A stretch of DNA of 64,000 nucleotides from Panulirus ornatus (GCF_036320965.1 NC_092281.1:14924719-14988718), one strand, 5' to 3'; counted from the stretch's first letter, positions 1 through 12,874 are shown. Numbers and translations: made by a program. Notes: generated by a model not told the origin, from the letters alone.

Positions 1-344
1 ACCATTCCGCCCAACCTGACTTCTTACCCTAATCTTCAACCTCTACCCTTTACCCTAACCGTATGACCCTCTTTCCCTGGGCCTCTACACAAAAAGCTGA
101 CAAGGGCGCAACAGCATCTCGCCTACTGCAACATGAATCACAAGCCACACGCATGATTCGAGCGTGTTTGTACGGTGCATGATCATGAAACACAGTACTT
201 GATGGAAGCAACAAAACGGAAAGAATCTTTTTTTTTTTACCAGGTCACGGTAACATTCAGAACTCGCTAGTGGACCAGCTTGTGTAGCTGGAACGGTCTA
301 TGCACGTAGTAGTAAGTGTCAGATGATGACCTGGTATATTCGTA
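1..344. other. Unassigned sequence, no gene seen
   Basis: No frame, repeat or motif that I can name. A short T run lies near 230-239. It leads directly into the degenerate 27-bp repeat that starts near 345. Confidence 0.5.
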
Positions 345-800
345 GCTGCATACACGTCATCAACGAAGCTACCTGCCCACTTGTCATAAATGAAGTAGCC
401 ATCTGAGCAGCTGTCATCAGTGAAACAGCTGTCCCTCTCCTCCATTAAAAAAAAAAAAAATACCAAATCACCCGTCGTCACTATGTCACCTGCCGTTCAG
501 GAAGCTACCTGTCCACCTATCATCAATAAACCACCTGCCCGCCTGCCAACACTAAAGATGCCTGCCCACCTGTCATCAATAAAGCAACCTGCCCGCCTGT
601 CACCAATGAAGCTACACGCCCACCTGCACACCAGCCCATCAATAAAGCCACCAGCCCATTTGTCGTCCATGAAACCACCTTCTCATCTATCTATCAGTGA
701 AGTCGCCTGCCCTACTGTCGTCAATAAAGATATCTGTCACTAATAATAGAGACACCTGCCAACCTGTCATCATTATGTCATCCTGCCCACCTGTCATGAG
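345..800. repeat. Degenerate 27-bp minisatellite
   Basis: Diverged units built on 'cctgcccacctgtcatcaat' followed by aaag recur about every 27 bases. Because 27 is a multiple of 3, the plus strand stays open from about 420 to 743 and yields a fake Pro/Leu/Lys-rich repeat peptide (motifs such as PPARL, PAHLSSIK). I see no reason to call it a gene. It abuts the 37-bp array, so two unrelated tandem repeats lie end to end. Confidence 0.75.
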
Positions 801-810
801 TGAAAACACA

Positions 811-1224
811 GGCCCTACGGGGCCACTGACCACTGACCTCACCAGCTTCTATCAGGCCCTACGGGGCCACCGCCCTCACCAGCCTCTATCAGGCCCTACG
901 GGGCCACTGCCCTCACCAACCTCTATCAGGCCCTACGGGGCCACCGCCCTCACCAGCCTCTATCATGCCCTACGGGGCCACCGCCCTCACCAGCCTCTAT
1001 CAGGCCCTACGGGGCCACCGCCCTCACCAGCCTCTATCATGCCCTACGGGGCCACTGCCCTCACCAGCCTCTATCATGCCCTACGGGGCCAAAGCCCTTA
1101 CCAGCCTCTATCAGGCCCTACGGGGCCACTGCCCTCACCAACCTTTATCAGGCCCTACGGGGCCACTACCCTCACCAGCCTCTATCATGCCCTACGGGGC
1201 CAAAGCCCTCACCAGCCTCTACCA
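811..1224. repeat. 37-bp minisatellite, 11 copies
   Basis: The string ctacgggg recurs 11 times at 37-bp spacing, with only point differences between units (cag/cat before gccc; accg, actg or aaag after ggcc). Most units contain GGCCC-TACG-GGGCC, a 5-bp inverted repeat around a 4-base loop. The period is not a multiple of 3, so overlapping plus frames (697-1230 and 965-1402) read the repeat in rotating frames and are artefacts. Confidence 0.95.
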
Positions 1225-1958
1225 CATTAGTCGATGGTTTTTCACACACCTCAGACATCAAGATAATTTTCTTTATGACCTAAAGACACCTTGGCTGACA
1301 TGTTGGGTGATACACGTATATATATCGCTGTCGACATCAATTCAGAAAATGTCACCCCTCGTATTTACGGCACTCTTCTGCCTACCCTCGACACGCAGGT
1401 GACTTGCATACATAATACGTGGCGTGCCGGGCCAACACGGCCGGAACACGATGCTTGACTGTTTTTACTTCGTCGGTTTCCAAATGTGTCGGCGAGGGAA
1501 TGGAAGCCTTTATCTGCTGATGAGAACTGCGCCGGCCACGCGAAACGCGGCGTTACATCAATGGCGGGATGGAATAACTTGCCACCGCGGGGAAACCGGA
1601 CGATCGTTTGAAATTCGCTCCGTCGTTGCGTCTGTGTGTGTGCCTCTTAGTCTTGTTCCTGCATGACGGAATACCTCATCGGTGAGCAGCGTAGCCGTCA
1701 CTCACTTCACACACTCATATCTTGTTTGTATGACTGTTCTTCTTGTCTGCCGCTACGAACATGGTACAAATATCAACCTGGGTTGGATCTAGGACTGTTT
1801 CTGGCCCATTCATCTTGGCTTCTTTAAAACGTTGCTGTATTCATTTCATTTCGTAACCTCTTAACGTCACTTGGTGATGCATTGATTAGTCTTTTCATAT
1901 TTCTCAATGGACCCTCAAATATTTTTTCCTTGATATCTCCTTAGAAAGCAAAGGTTTT

Positions 1959-1962
<4 letters not shown>
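1225..1962. other. Unassigned sequence, no gene supported
   Basis: An 80-codon plus frame (1424-1666) has mixed composition but no motif I recognise and no convincing splice sites. Otherwise unique-looking AT/GC-balanced DNA. Confidence 0.5.

Positions 1963-2008
<46 letters not shown>
1963..2008. repeat. (CA)n microsatellite
   Basis: About 46 bp of CA repeat, perfect apart from its end. Confidence 0.97.
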
Positions 2009-2011
<3 letters not shown>

Positions 2012-3997
2012 AACCAGCCAGAAGGCTAGAACAAGAATGTTTTTGGCAAGATACAGAAGGGCTACAGCTCTGCTGGCTATTTTGTATATAAGTGAGGGGG
2101 AGGAAGCAGATCAGCGAGGGGCCCCTGAATGAAATATCTCTTGAATATAACATTTCTCTGTGGCAGGAGGAGTGTATAATAGCAGCGGGGAAGGGAAGAC
2201 TAAAAAAAAAATCAAATCGAATTATCACGACAGTTGCCGAGTGCAGTAAAACAAACTATGAATTATTCTTTACGTAAATAATAATAACCAAAAGTTATGA
2301 GATACTGAAATAGAGCGAGTGGAGAAGTGCATGTGATAAATGTTACAGAGGAATAGTGGGGAAAAAAAGTGTTTATTCCTAACAGGCAACTCTGGCTGTG
2401 CTGGTGTGCAAGTAAGTCATATGCAGTTGTATACAGAGAATTCTTTTTTCCTCAATAAATTCTATTCTGAGACCATAAACTAACAGACTGGTATTGTTGG
2501 GCACTTGGGGAAGCAAATATCGACGGGGCTGTAAGAACCAGGCACATACATACATACATACATACATACATACAAGCACATAAACCAAAGCAAAGAAAAT
2601 TAAGCCTGGTTACCATGCAGACTAGCTAGGCTAGGGTGAGCGATCTGCCTCCGTATGGTACAGTCAAGACGACACGAAGACGACGACAAATTATGCTTCC
2701 CTTCGACTGCTGGTTAGTGGCCCATCCAGACAATAACAACGGGGAGAGCAGCTGCAGTAGTGCAGATGACGTACAAACCTCCAAAGAATCTCAATGCACT
2801 GGAGCAAATATACAATGACAACAATGAAGGAGGAACAGTCAGTGATGATGGTACGCGAAGAGGCAGAACATGATTTTCTGAGATGGTGAAATTCTGTGAT
2901 GGTGAAATTTCTAACAACTGGAGATCTCCATTGTGAAGAGACTGTCAGGGGGAAACGTGGGTTCTCACGGAGAGGGAGTGTCATGGTGACCTGAGTTCGA
3001 TGTGTATACAAGAAAATTTCTCACACCAGCACGTCACAAGGAGGGCATGACTCATACCACCCCGACCTCCTCTGGGGCAATTTTTCAAAAGCCGCCCCAC
3101 CTATACCCACGCTCTAATTATCATAATTGCTTTAAAAACGATGGCGTAATTAACATTCCAAGAGGGTAATGGCTTTATAAGATTTAAACAACCTTTTCCC
3201 ACATAACTGTGCATGACGGAGTACACAGCAATTAAATCCTGCAGCCCCGCCATGAGTCGCCGCCCTAAACCATGACCTAACTGCCCTATTCGGAGATCAT
3301 GGCTCAGGTCACGGAGCACACTAGGATGGGAGGGAGTGACACGCTGTCTCCATTACATCTTATTTCCACACACACGCAATATCGTGAACACTGAGAATAT
3401 CTATGCTACGTGGTAGATAAAAGACGTATAAAAACCTGACTCACAGAAGACTTATGATCGCGGCTATTATTACAAAACTCAACAGTTTCTACTGTAACAC
3501 AGGCTAGGATATGGAGCCCAGTAGTGAGGAACCATGGCATTATGACGGATGGTTCTGTACATCGTACAAGGAAGGGGTAGGAACGGGGGTACCTTTAGCC
3601 CCAAGTGCAGACGGAAGGTTTATGAAAGGAGGACACATGACTCCGATGGAAACAAACGTCAAAAACAGAACGAGCTTGGCGTTGTGCCGTGGCGAAGATA
3701 CAGGCGACACCCAGCATTTATAAAGCATAGCAGCACAAGAATGTAACAAGAGGCAGAGAAACTTTGAGAAGAATATTACAGACAAGACAAGGAGATAGAT
3801 GGTGCGAAACTTTTACTTCCCCAACCCTAAAGTCATCAGGAGCAAAAGTGTCAGTTGAGGAGCAGCTAATCAGGCTAAGGGGCTCAGAGGAAAAAGTTAT
3901 GGAGGGTGATGTATGGATAAGCGAGGAGATGAGTGATGTAAGTTCAACAGCGTTTTTACGTTGAGTGACACCACAGCCCCAACACCAGGGAGATGTG
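2009..3997. other. Unassigned sequence with a small (ATAC)n tract
   Basis: Contains (ATAC)n at 2545-2574. The stretch 3113-3160 has three TAATTA/ATAATT-type homeodomain-like cores within about 40 bp, which AT-rich DNA often gives by chance. Minus and plus frames of 60-106 codons here overlap one another and have no recognisable product. Confidence 0.5.
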
Positions 3998-3998
3998 G

Positions 3999-4037
<39 letters not shown>

Positions 4038-4050
4038 GGAGGAGGAGGAG
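3998..4050. repeat. (GAT)n then (GAG)n microsatellite
   Basis: About 38 bp of GAT passes into GAG triplets. It creates poly-Met, poly-His or poly-Ile runs in frames crossing it, including a 185-codon minus frame (3718-4275) that I do not regard as a gene. Confidence 0.95.
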
Positions 4051-7000
4051 GTCTAGAAAAGCAATGAAATATACTGAGGGGGGACAACAGCAACAACAAC
4101 AGAATACTAGTGGGGTCTTGACCCATTTTAGGTTGATGGTCCCGAAGAAATGTCTCCATATGGCCGAGAGATGGTGTGCAGGTGCACTTGCCAGGCCACT
4201 TAAAACGTTGTTAAAGATGATGCTATGGAAAGGATAAGTGACGAGGGGGTGGAAGAGGACAATCGTCAGACTCATCTATAAGTAAAAACAACCATCCCTC
4301 AGACAGCGGCTGGTGGCTGTACTGCCCACGACAACCCATCAGCTGACACTATCTAAGCGGACATCGCTGCCGCTAACTCCGCAACAGACAGTTCATATGG
4401 AGGCTGGTGCAGGGGGAGGAGGTGAGGGCCATATGGAAACCCTCCCACCTCAACTGGTAATCTGAAGGGTCGAGAGGTTCGCTTAAACCAGCAACCCAGA
4501 CTGCCAAGGGGAAGGAGTGGACTGGGAGGTAGGCTAACACGGACACCCGCTCAAAAACCCTTCCTTTATGACCATCAAGTGGAAGGAGGTTCGAGAAGCT
4601 GGTCCACGTGACACTCCTGCAGTCTCCTCCGCTCCGGCGACAGAAAGATGTAAGGGATCAAGAGGTTGGGGTTGAATCAATAGACTGCCTCCCTCCTTGT
4701 TGGCTTATGGCGGAGGTGATGATAAGATCTGCGACACGAGCCACGCCGCCAAGCGCCAGTCAGGTGGTGTGACCTTAACTGGCCCAGCCTACACGTCCTG
4801 CCTGATGCTGTCCTGCCCCAGCCTACACGTCCTGCCTGATGCTGTCCTGCCCCAGACTACACGTCCACGTTAGGCTGTCCTGTCCCAGCCTACACATCCA
4901 GGTCCTCACCTCCCCCACACCCATAACGGGGAGGGCTCGAGCCGCCCGCTAAATAACATTAGGGGCGATGGATGGGGCGCCACGCTGCCCAGACCTCACC
5001 ATTTTCTGGAGACTTTCCATTACAATAATTAACCGAACACAATAAAAAAAAAATTCTTTTTTCTCTCAATCATAATTCAAGCTAAAATATTTTGGATTCT
5101 ATGATAGTCCTAATGGAGGACAGACAGGCTCTAGGAAACACATGAGAAGGCTTAAACGAGGGAGAAATAAGAAGAGGAGAGTGGAAATACATCAAAAGTT
5201 ATGGAGAAAGAGGATAATCGGCTCTTTAAAAAGGAGCAAGTGGTGTCTGTGTGACTGTCAGGAGAGACATGGGTGGTAAAGAGTTCTACAACAACGTAGC
5301 GCAGGGAGGAAGCAGATGCCACACCGTGCCACAGCAAGCATGCGAGGCAGTAGCCTGCTGAGCATTACCTGGTCCAGCTCACGCGAGCAGAAACCAAAGT
5401 ACTGTACACAGAGGATGACCTTGATTACGGCCTCAGTTGCCCGTCCCGTCTCAGCTAATATAAAAAAAGTATATATACGGCTAAAACCTTCTCAAATGTG
5501 AGAGCAGAACTTCATAAAAGAACAAATCAGTCCTTTATATGATCGAAGCAACAGCTCAGAAGCAGAGAATTACGGCATCTCAAAATGAGTCCCAAATGTC
5601 TCTCAGAGAGGCAGACGTAGCAATTTATGCACTGCTGGTTTTCCACGATAGATCTACATGCCACAGCGATACCAAGGTGTGTATCGTGTTCAGTGATAGG
5701 ATTACAGATCCATGAAAAGAGACGGGAAATGGGCGAGGGTCTTTCTTAGAAAGAGAAATAGGGAGACACTGGGTTGTAGAGGCAGTTCCTGATCAGGCTG
5801 CTTCTATCCCGCTAGGTCATCCTGTCCAAATACGAGACGAGACGAGACGCGACGCATGTCGGGCGAGAGAGGATTGCGTATGGCCGTCTGATGCAGAAAG
5901 GAAATCGCTGATAACAAGGAAGAAAAGTGTACGAGTTAGGGAGTAATTATGAGGGACGCCATTGTCACTGAAGACAAAAGGAGAGGTTAAATGCATATGG
6001 TCAATAGCCCTAGTTTTGTGTCCAGTGAGAAAATGGCTTCTGGATTGCAAGGAAAGATATTATAAATATGGAGGGATATAGGATTAGCGAGAGAAGCATC
6101 AGGAGAGGGTTAGTAAAGGAAAGTTAAGAGTCATTCAAGGTGGACTCAAAGGAGAATAAAGAGAACCGTAAAGAGTTGCTTCGTTAGTGGGAGATGGCCA
6201 CCGTATCGTCAGAGGAGAAAGGGAAAGGAGACCCTGTAAAACATAATCTGTTAGAGACAAAGGACGATGCGCTTATCTCTGGATGAGGAGGAGAGGTTGT
6301 CGCATTTCCCCGGGGTAAAGGAACGCTTCGCCTCACAGGTAACAAACTTGAAGTGATCTTGGGCAGAGGTGAAAAATGAATGCACGTCGTGGAACGGAGA
6401 GTTATCCCGAGTCCAACATGCAAAGTCTCTCGCGAGAAAACAGCCTCGGAGTTGGTATAGCTGAACCACGAGAGAAGGAGGCGTTAGTCTGAAAGGACCC
6501 GGGAATATATGCCTCCACTCCCGCAGCAGTAACCTCTGCTAGAGGCTCAGCAGAGACAGAAACAAAGAAGAGGCAGTATATCTACCCAAAGAGGGTGAAA
6601 GAAAGGGGAATTTTCCTATGTTGATTCGGTCAGCGATATCAAAGTCGCAGTTTCTAAGTTTAGAATGGGCAGGTGGAAGAGGAGGTGAGGGGAGTAAGGA
6701 GACAGATGAGAGAATATGTTTGGATGAACCAACTGGAGGCGAGACTGTCACAGGAGCTAATGCACGAGGTATTGGAGGGGAAAACGTATCCAGAGCGATG
6801 GTAGAGTGGTCGTGACGGCCTGGAATACAGGTAGGTTGGGTAATAATTTGTTGCAACTCATTATGAAACAGCGGTTAATGTGGTAATGTAAAATAATTCA
6901 GTAAAGTGAGTTTATCAGGGCTACGAAAAAATGTCTTGTTGAAGCGAATTTTGTATCATTTTTTCCTCTCCCGTAATAAATGAAACACATTTATAATAAT

Positions 7001-7787
7001 TTGCAAGCGTCAGAAACATGGGACACCTGTTATGCATGAAGCACACCTGTGACGCTACACATGAAAACGTCACATGCGGCACATCTGTAACACCTGTGGC
7101 ACTTGCCGGCCATGCAGCAGATGCACCACTTGCCAAACATGAGCGACACTGGTCCCACTTGAAGCACACCTTGAGCAGTGTCGACATATGGCACATCTAT
7201 CGCACCCGCCAAACGAAACACATCTGTAATAATAATGACATCATTTGTATCTTTAAGAGGCAGTGTTTGATACTATGAGCCATTCTGTTTGTGTAAGTTT
7301 TGAAACCTTGTGTAAAGTAAGCCAGAGGTCAACACCCTTACAAGACGTCTTATTCTACAGATGCGGACGAATGCTTCATTGATTAATGATTAACTGTCAC
7401 CATATAGACAGCTTTGTGGTGATCAACTTCCTATTATGAAATTCAACGCTTCCCGGGCTTGCTACAGCCTTCCTGAAACCCCGAACCCATCCGTCGACTT
7501 TACGCTACGACGGAAACGACAGATTGCTCCACGCAGAGCAGACACAGCCTTTGCTGGCGCGACACCCCTCACTCCAAACCTAACTCCGACCCACTCGTTA
7601 TCAAGACTCCACAAGACACATTTAACGGGCTGGTCTTCAACGCTCGCGTTGAAAAGTCGCTGGGTCCTGACCACAACGACTTCTTATAGTCTAACCAACT
7701 TGTAAGGAATGACATGTTAACATGGCAGAGTGGGGGATTGCCAGCATCCAATGACCTCCCCTGAAACCAGCAGGTTGAGAGCAGAGG

Positions 7788-7790
<3 letters not shown>
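4051..7790. other. Long unassigned interval, no gene supported
   Basis: Apart from the short 34-bp repeat at 4781-4895 there is no tandem structure. 5700-6850 is purine-rich on the plus strand (many gagaga, aggag and gaaag words) with only short frames (79-105 codons), none recognisable. 7020-7220 has loosely spaced cacctgt/cacttg words that look like a very eroded short repeat. Confidence 0.5.
4781..4895. repeat. 34-bp tandem repeat, about 3.4 copies
   Basis: Units starting cccagcctacacgtcctg recur at 34-bp spacing. The first two are nearly identical and the later ones diverge (agactacacgtccacg, agcctacacatcc). Confidence 0.85.

Positions 7791-7861
<71 letters not shown>
7791..7861. repeat. 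(CT)n microsatellite
   Basis: About 71 bp of uninterrupted CT. Confidence 0.98.
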
Positions 7862-7864
<3 letters not shown>

Positions 7865-7943
7865 GTGACATGAATGGAAGCGCATGTATGTTCTATCGAC
7901 TTCACACATCCTGGTAATATCTTCGCTATATGCTGGTCCTTAA

Positions 7944-8081
<138 letters not shown>

Positions 8082-8360
8082 CTACACACGGCCGCCATGA
8101 CATACCCAGACCTTACGAGTAATATACTACAACTTTCTCTCTCATATCCCAGACATACTCTATGTACTATATTACTATCTGATACGTCATATTTCAGCGG
8201 AGGGCATATTGTACCGAGGCGTAAGCTACACCATATCCTTCCCCACAGTGTGCTGTACCTGACCACACATGTTATAACCTGATTTACCACGACCCATGCT
8301 CTGTTATATAATGGCCCACGCCTTGCTATATACCCTAGCCCCGATATATTGCAACACAGT

Positions 8361-8510
8361 GCTGTTATACGCAGACTCACGCCATGCTATACCCTGTCCC
8401 AAGATGTTGTGACTCATGCTGTTATACGCTGACTCACGCCATGCTATACCCTGTCCCAAGATGTAACTCATGCTATCATATGCTGACTCACGCCATGACT
8501 ATACCGTGAG
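8361..8510. repeat. ~55-bp tandem repeat, about 2.6 copies
   Basis: Units beginning gctgttatacgc and containing gactcacgccatgctatacc recur at 57 and then 54 bp. Eroded relatives of 'tgctatac' extend upstream to about 8270. Confidence 0.8.
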
Positions 8511-9265
8511 CTTTACTGAACCTATGCTATAACACACATGGCCGCTACCATATACTGGCCCAGCCTAGCGGCTCTGGCCTCATCCAACTTTTACCGTCAT
8601 AATCCAATCATTGTTCTCTCATACCTTGTTAACTCACCTCCCTCGTCGGGACGGTGCATTAGCGCCATAGGCGGTGCCACAAAGGACCACAATTTTAGAG
8701 GTAGAGTCAATCACCTCAGTATAACTCGAACCTGGACATAACGGCAGGTTCAAGGCTACCCCGTGGGGATCATCTCTACGTACAGTCACCCAATAAGCTT
8801 TCAAGGTTTAATTACTTTACAACCCTGACGGATTACGAGGTGACTGCAGTCAGAGGACACAGCTCTACAGGTTGATGAAGCTGTCGATATGTGCAGGGCG
8901 GCTCGTTGATGGTCGCCTTCCTGTACGGTGTTGCTCTCTCTGTGTGGCTCAGAACACAGGACGACCCGCACCACACCACCACAGGCCTCTCCTCCTGCCG
9001 TGCGCGGGGTTCGCAGCTCCTCCTGGCATGTGCTACCCTGTTTCCCCCTCTGTGATAACGTCGTTGGGTTCTGCTCTTCCCAGCGCTACTATCTTAAATT
9101 TGTTTAAGTTCGTGTTTGTTTTCCAATCCTTTTCCAATCTGTTTGTTCAGTCAGCGTCTGCCTTTACTGAGAGTGAGTTCTGGGAACGAGTTGCCTGAGG
9201 CTACTGTTTGTATGTGTGGCGTCTTCTGCAGTGATGGTGTCCACGTTCATGTTTCCATTGGATGT
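8511..9265. other. Unassigned sequence, no gene supported
   Basis: A 108-codon plus frame (8872-9198) has Cys-rich and Ser/Leu-rich stretches but no family motif. It ends near the GT tract, and nothing else supports it. Confidence 0.45.

Positions 9266-9317
<52 letters not shown>
9266..9317. repeat. (GT)n microsatellite
   Basis: About 50 bp of GT. Downstream to about 9540 the sequence is GT/GGTG-rich with eroded ggtggtg words, as if it was once repetitive. Confidence 0.97.
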
Positions 9318-9319
<2 letters not shown>

Positions 9320-9583
9320 GTGGGGCTGAGGAACCTTGCACCACATAGGCAAGGCTGAGCATGGTGACCAGTGGTGGTGGTGTGGTGTGTGGCGGCCAGC
9401 AGGGACCTGCACCACAGTGGTGAGGCTGGATGTGGTGCTTAGCGGTGGTGTGTGTGGAGGAGGCACGTAATAAAGCGCACGACACGAGTCAGCTGTGACG
9501 AGGTGGAGTGTGGTGGGCAGTGGTAGTGATGTGGTACGTGGCCATAAGCTTATCACGTGGAATTTTTACAGAAACTTCTGCTT

Positions 9584-9588
<5 letters not shown>

Positions 9589-9658
<70 letters not shown>
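9589..9658. repeat. (TA)n microsatellite
   Basis: About 70 bp of uninterrupted TA. Confidence 0.98.
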
Positions 9659-9660
<2 letters not shown>

Positions 9661-9989
9661 AGACACACTAAAATGCATGCATACTATACACGAAGTGAAA
9701 AGATAAATGGTCACGTCTCTTCTCCCATGTGAACCTAAAACTTTCAACCGTATTCTCACAGAGTCGTTGTATCAGTCTCGTATATAATCATCAAATTTTT
9801 CCACCTAACAAAATTTTTTTTCGGCTCAGCTAGAGTGATTTGATGCCAACATTTCTAGCTTTTATGGGCAAGAAATTCAATCGTCACATCAAATAGACTG
9901 GACCCTCCATACCAACGATTGGATCAAATTGCATTTCAAGCATATCTCTGGCCGGCAGCCTCCCTCGACAATAATACTCCGCGCCATGG

Positions 9990-10650
9990 CCCAGGATGTC
10001 TGAATGCTGGGGTTGGGATGCTGGGACTGCTGGAGATGCATGGGATAAAGTCACAGAGGCTGGGATCACGGGGGAGAGGGGGGATACTAGAGTCCCGTGA
10101 AGCAGGGGGAAGTGGGACTCCTGCAACACAGACTAGGGTCAAAAGGAAGCTGAGATCGAGGTGACTGGGGTCAAGGAATGCCAGGGATGCCGGGGGCCAG
10201 TAGATGATGGTAGCAGACGATACTTGGGGGGGGAGGGAAGGCTGGAGAATGGGGATGCCAAAGGTAAAGGGTTCTGTAAATGCTGGAGGCAGGGCGGGCT
10301 TGGCAAGACGGAGGAATGCGAGGTGAAAGGATTGCTTCCCGTCAGATGTGGATGCTGAGGGGGCCATATGATCGAGATGCTGGGGTATAATATCATCGAG
10401 TAGAACCATACGTCAACCCGAGGATGCTGGACCCCAGAGAATGCTAGAGGCAGGAGATGATGCTGAGGTCAGAGAGTGTCAAGTCAAAAGTTTCTGAGAT
10501 AAAGCGATGACCCAATCGGGGGATGCTGGGAGGACAAGGCTGATCGGGATTGTGGGATGCTGGTATCAAGGTGCGTCTGGGATCAAGGGCTGATCGTGTG
10601 AGAGGAGGCTAGGGTCAGGCGTTGTTCAGATCGGGGAAAGCCGAGGTCAA
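9990..10650. repeat. Degenerate G-rich minisatellite-like region
   Basis: Words such as gggatgctggg, ctgggatcac and ggggtcaa recur at roughly 18-36 bp spacing over some 600 bp, too diverged to define one unit. Plus and minus frames here (up to 157 codons, 9936-10409 minus) share the repeat bias and are not called. Confidence 0.55.
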
Positions 10651-10720
10651 AAGTATATGGATCACTGCTCCCTAGAGCATCAGAGTGGCTCATTGTTGTC
10701 TCGTAATGGTTGCTGCCGAG

Positions 10721-10741
10721 ACACACACACACACACACATA
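10721..10741. repeat. Short (AC)n tract
   Basis: About 20 bp of AC. Confidence 0.9.
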
Positions 10742-11509
10742 CGTGGCATTGCCGTCCACATCACAGAGCATCAAAGCGTCAGGAACATCGTCCTTGGCAG
10801 AGCACAACAGCGTGTCGGGTTTGCGTGGAAGAAGCTGGACACGACCGAAGGTTGCAATATGCAGCCTCCCGCCCAACTTTGGTGCCCCCTACCCTGGACA
10901 TACAAGCTGGACCAGTCCAGTGACTTCATGATTGATGGCTGCCCTCAGCTACGGCATATACTGCTGCTTCTCTATTCTGCCAGGGTAAAGGGGGGAGCGA
11001 TACCTATACTCATCATTACATTAATGCTGCTGGCAAATCAATCCCGTGATGAACCCCTGGTCTGGTTCCTCCACCCCGTCCAAACAAACATACCCGCCGT
11101 GTTATCTCTCGTCATATTACAGGACTGTGGAATTTAATTAACCCGTGCGGCAAATACACGTGTATTTGAAAAGAAAAAAAATCATTGAACGGTTAATCAG
11201 CTTGAAATTAAAACTATCTGCCACTCTACACTCGCAGCCTCTTTTATGTCATACAGTAGTGGGGTGATGTATGCCTCTGCCACAACCATGACCACAGTTT
11301 CTCCTATTGATTCCTCCACAGAGACGCCAACCTTACACAAGTTCACTCTATTATCACGGTGTTGTCCCTCTCACATACCAGCTCCCTGGACGCTCTTCCA
11401 CACATTGTTCCGCAGAGGAACTCCCCCACTTTGTCCCGCTTCCTTAACTTTTACCGCTCTTCTGAGGCTGCTGCTGCCTCTGCTGTTGTGTTCCAACTCG
11501 TCTACTGCT
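10742..11509. other. Unassigned sequence, no gene supported
   Basis: A plus frame of 150 codons (10685-11137) starts upstream of the AC tract and continues through here with a Leu/Ile-rich stretch, but it matches nothing I know and is within chance length for this much DNA. Confidence 0.45.
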
Positions 11510-11765
11510 AGTGCCGTGTTCCCTCTCATCTGCTGCTGTTGCTGTGTCCCCTCTCATCTGCTGAAGCTCCTCCAGTCCCCCTCATCTGCTGGAGCTCCTC
11601 CAGTCCCTCTCACCTGCTGCTGCTACTGTGTCCCCTCTCATCTGCTGAAGCTCCTCCAGTCCCTCTCATCTGCTGGACCTCCTCCAGTCCCTCTCACCTG
11701 CTGCTGCTACTGTGTCCCCTCTCATCTGCTGAAGCTCCTCCAGTCCCTCTCATCTGCTGCTGTGG
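11510..11765. repeat. Higher-order minisatellite, 84-bp unit of three sub-repeats
   Basis: Sub-repeats of the type tcatctgctgaagctcctcc alternate with ctgctgctgctactgtg. The full 84-bp block (starts 11613 and 11697) repeats about three times, counting the partial copy before it. 84 is a multiple of 3, so two plus frames (11246-11998, 250 codons; 11539-11904) remain open. Their Cys/Leu- and Pro/Ser-rich repeat peptides are by-products. Confidence 0.9.
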
Positions 11766-12309
11766 CAGCCCGCTCCCCAACCCTTCCCTGTATCATTCCG
11801 CTCCCCAACCTTCCCCTCTATCATCCCTCTCCCCACCTTCTCCAGGAACATACTTCCCAGCATCTCGCCCCAGTACTACCCCTGACCACAGGAGAGCCAT
11901 ATAAAGCTGGGGTTCTCATCCCCAAACTTTTATCACCCAGGGAATTCCTGGAGGAGACAGAGCCGGGGCCACGTTGGGGAAGACAAGGGAGCAAGTGATA
12001 AACTGGGACTTCCTGAACTTCTTATCTCCAAGTGACCAGAAAAGTCAATCGTCTTAAGAAGGCTGGTCCTGCCCGGAGACGGAGGGAGGTTCGGCCAGAC
12101 TCCACAATAATGCCCTCCTCCCGGCCGTCTGCGCTGTGTCTTGCGGTACGAGAGGCCTCACAATGTCTCTCCTCCTCCCCTGATGTGTCTGATATGGTGC
12201 ATCTGCTTGCAGTGGCAGCCTGAGATAAACTAGACAATGTAGTCACCACAATCTTAAATATCTCGCTATGACTTCCTCGCTCTCAGCAATTTGTTTTCAA
12301 CCCGTCCCG

Positions 12310-12310
<1 letters not shown>
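11766..12310. other. Unassigned sequence after the 84-bp repeat
   Basis: Pyrimidine-rich at first, then mixed. No recognisable product on either strand. Confidence 0.45.

Positions 12311-12388
<78 letters not shown>
12311..12388. repeat. (CT)n microsatellite
   Basis: About 77 bp of uninterrupted CT. Confidence 0.98.
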
Positions 12389-12393
<5 letters not shown>

Positions 12394-12631
12394 GAAAGAA
12401 GTACCTTCATATGATTTCATTTCCTGCTGAATTCTGACCTGACTAAACAGAGCCACCTCAAACCATATCTAATCTCATTAAACCGGGATAATTGTGTAGG
12501 GTTTACGGTCTTTTTCAATTTAACAATAGGAACTATTATGGGGGATTACGTCTCACACACGATCGGTTAATCATGTGATTATCAGCGACACGAGCGCTAG
12601 TATCAAACGCTGTCGTTGGCCTGCGGTCCAA

Positions 12632-12714
12632 TATATATAACTCATGGTGGTCTACATGGCGTCTGAGGTGGATCCAGGTCACGTCAGCCTGACGAAGCCT
12701 CATCACAGGTAAGG
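12632..12714 (+). promoter_or_regulatory. Speculative TATA box, ATG and splice donor (candidate first exon)
   Basis: A TATATATAA stretch (12632-12640) is followed by an ATG at 12644 that opens 22 sense codons. They end exactly at a consensus 5' splice site, ACAG|GTAAGG (GT at 12709-12710), whose TAA would be the next stop. The order fits a first coding exon. However, each element alone is common by chance, the ATG is only a few bases from the TATA motif (too close for a normal transcription start), and I see no partner exon. Weak candidate only. Confidence 0.12.
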
Positions 12715-12870
12715 TTATTCCCTGCTACCGTGCGTATGCGAAACGACTCTAGGATTCGTGCAGCCGTATTTCTCGTCTTGGTATAATCATCATCACACTG
12801 ATCTGTTTAATCTTCCAATGACTCCTCGTACTAACTTCCTCTTTGATTAGCTTGTTCCGTCGCTGAAGAA

Positions 12871-12874
<4 letters not shown>

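Noticed and set aside
31..60. Telomere-like ttaccctaa words at the window start
   Set aside because: Only two imperfect occurrences. No tandem TTAGG/CCTAA array.
3110..3165. Cluster of TAATTA-like homeodomain sites as an enhancer
   Set aside because: Expected by chance in AT-rich sequence; no conservation evidence available.
11246..11998. 250-codon plus frame with Cys/Leu-rich repeats
   Set aside because: The 84-bp higher-order repeat has a multiple-of-3 period, so openness is automatic.
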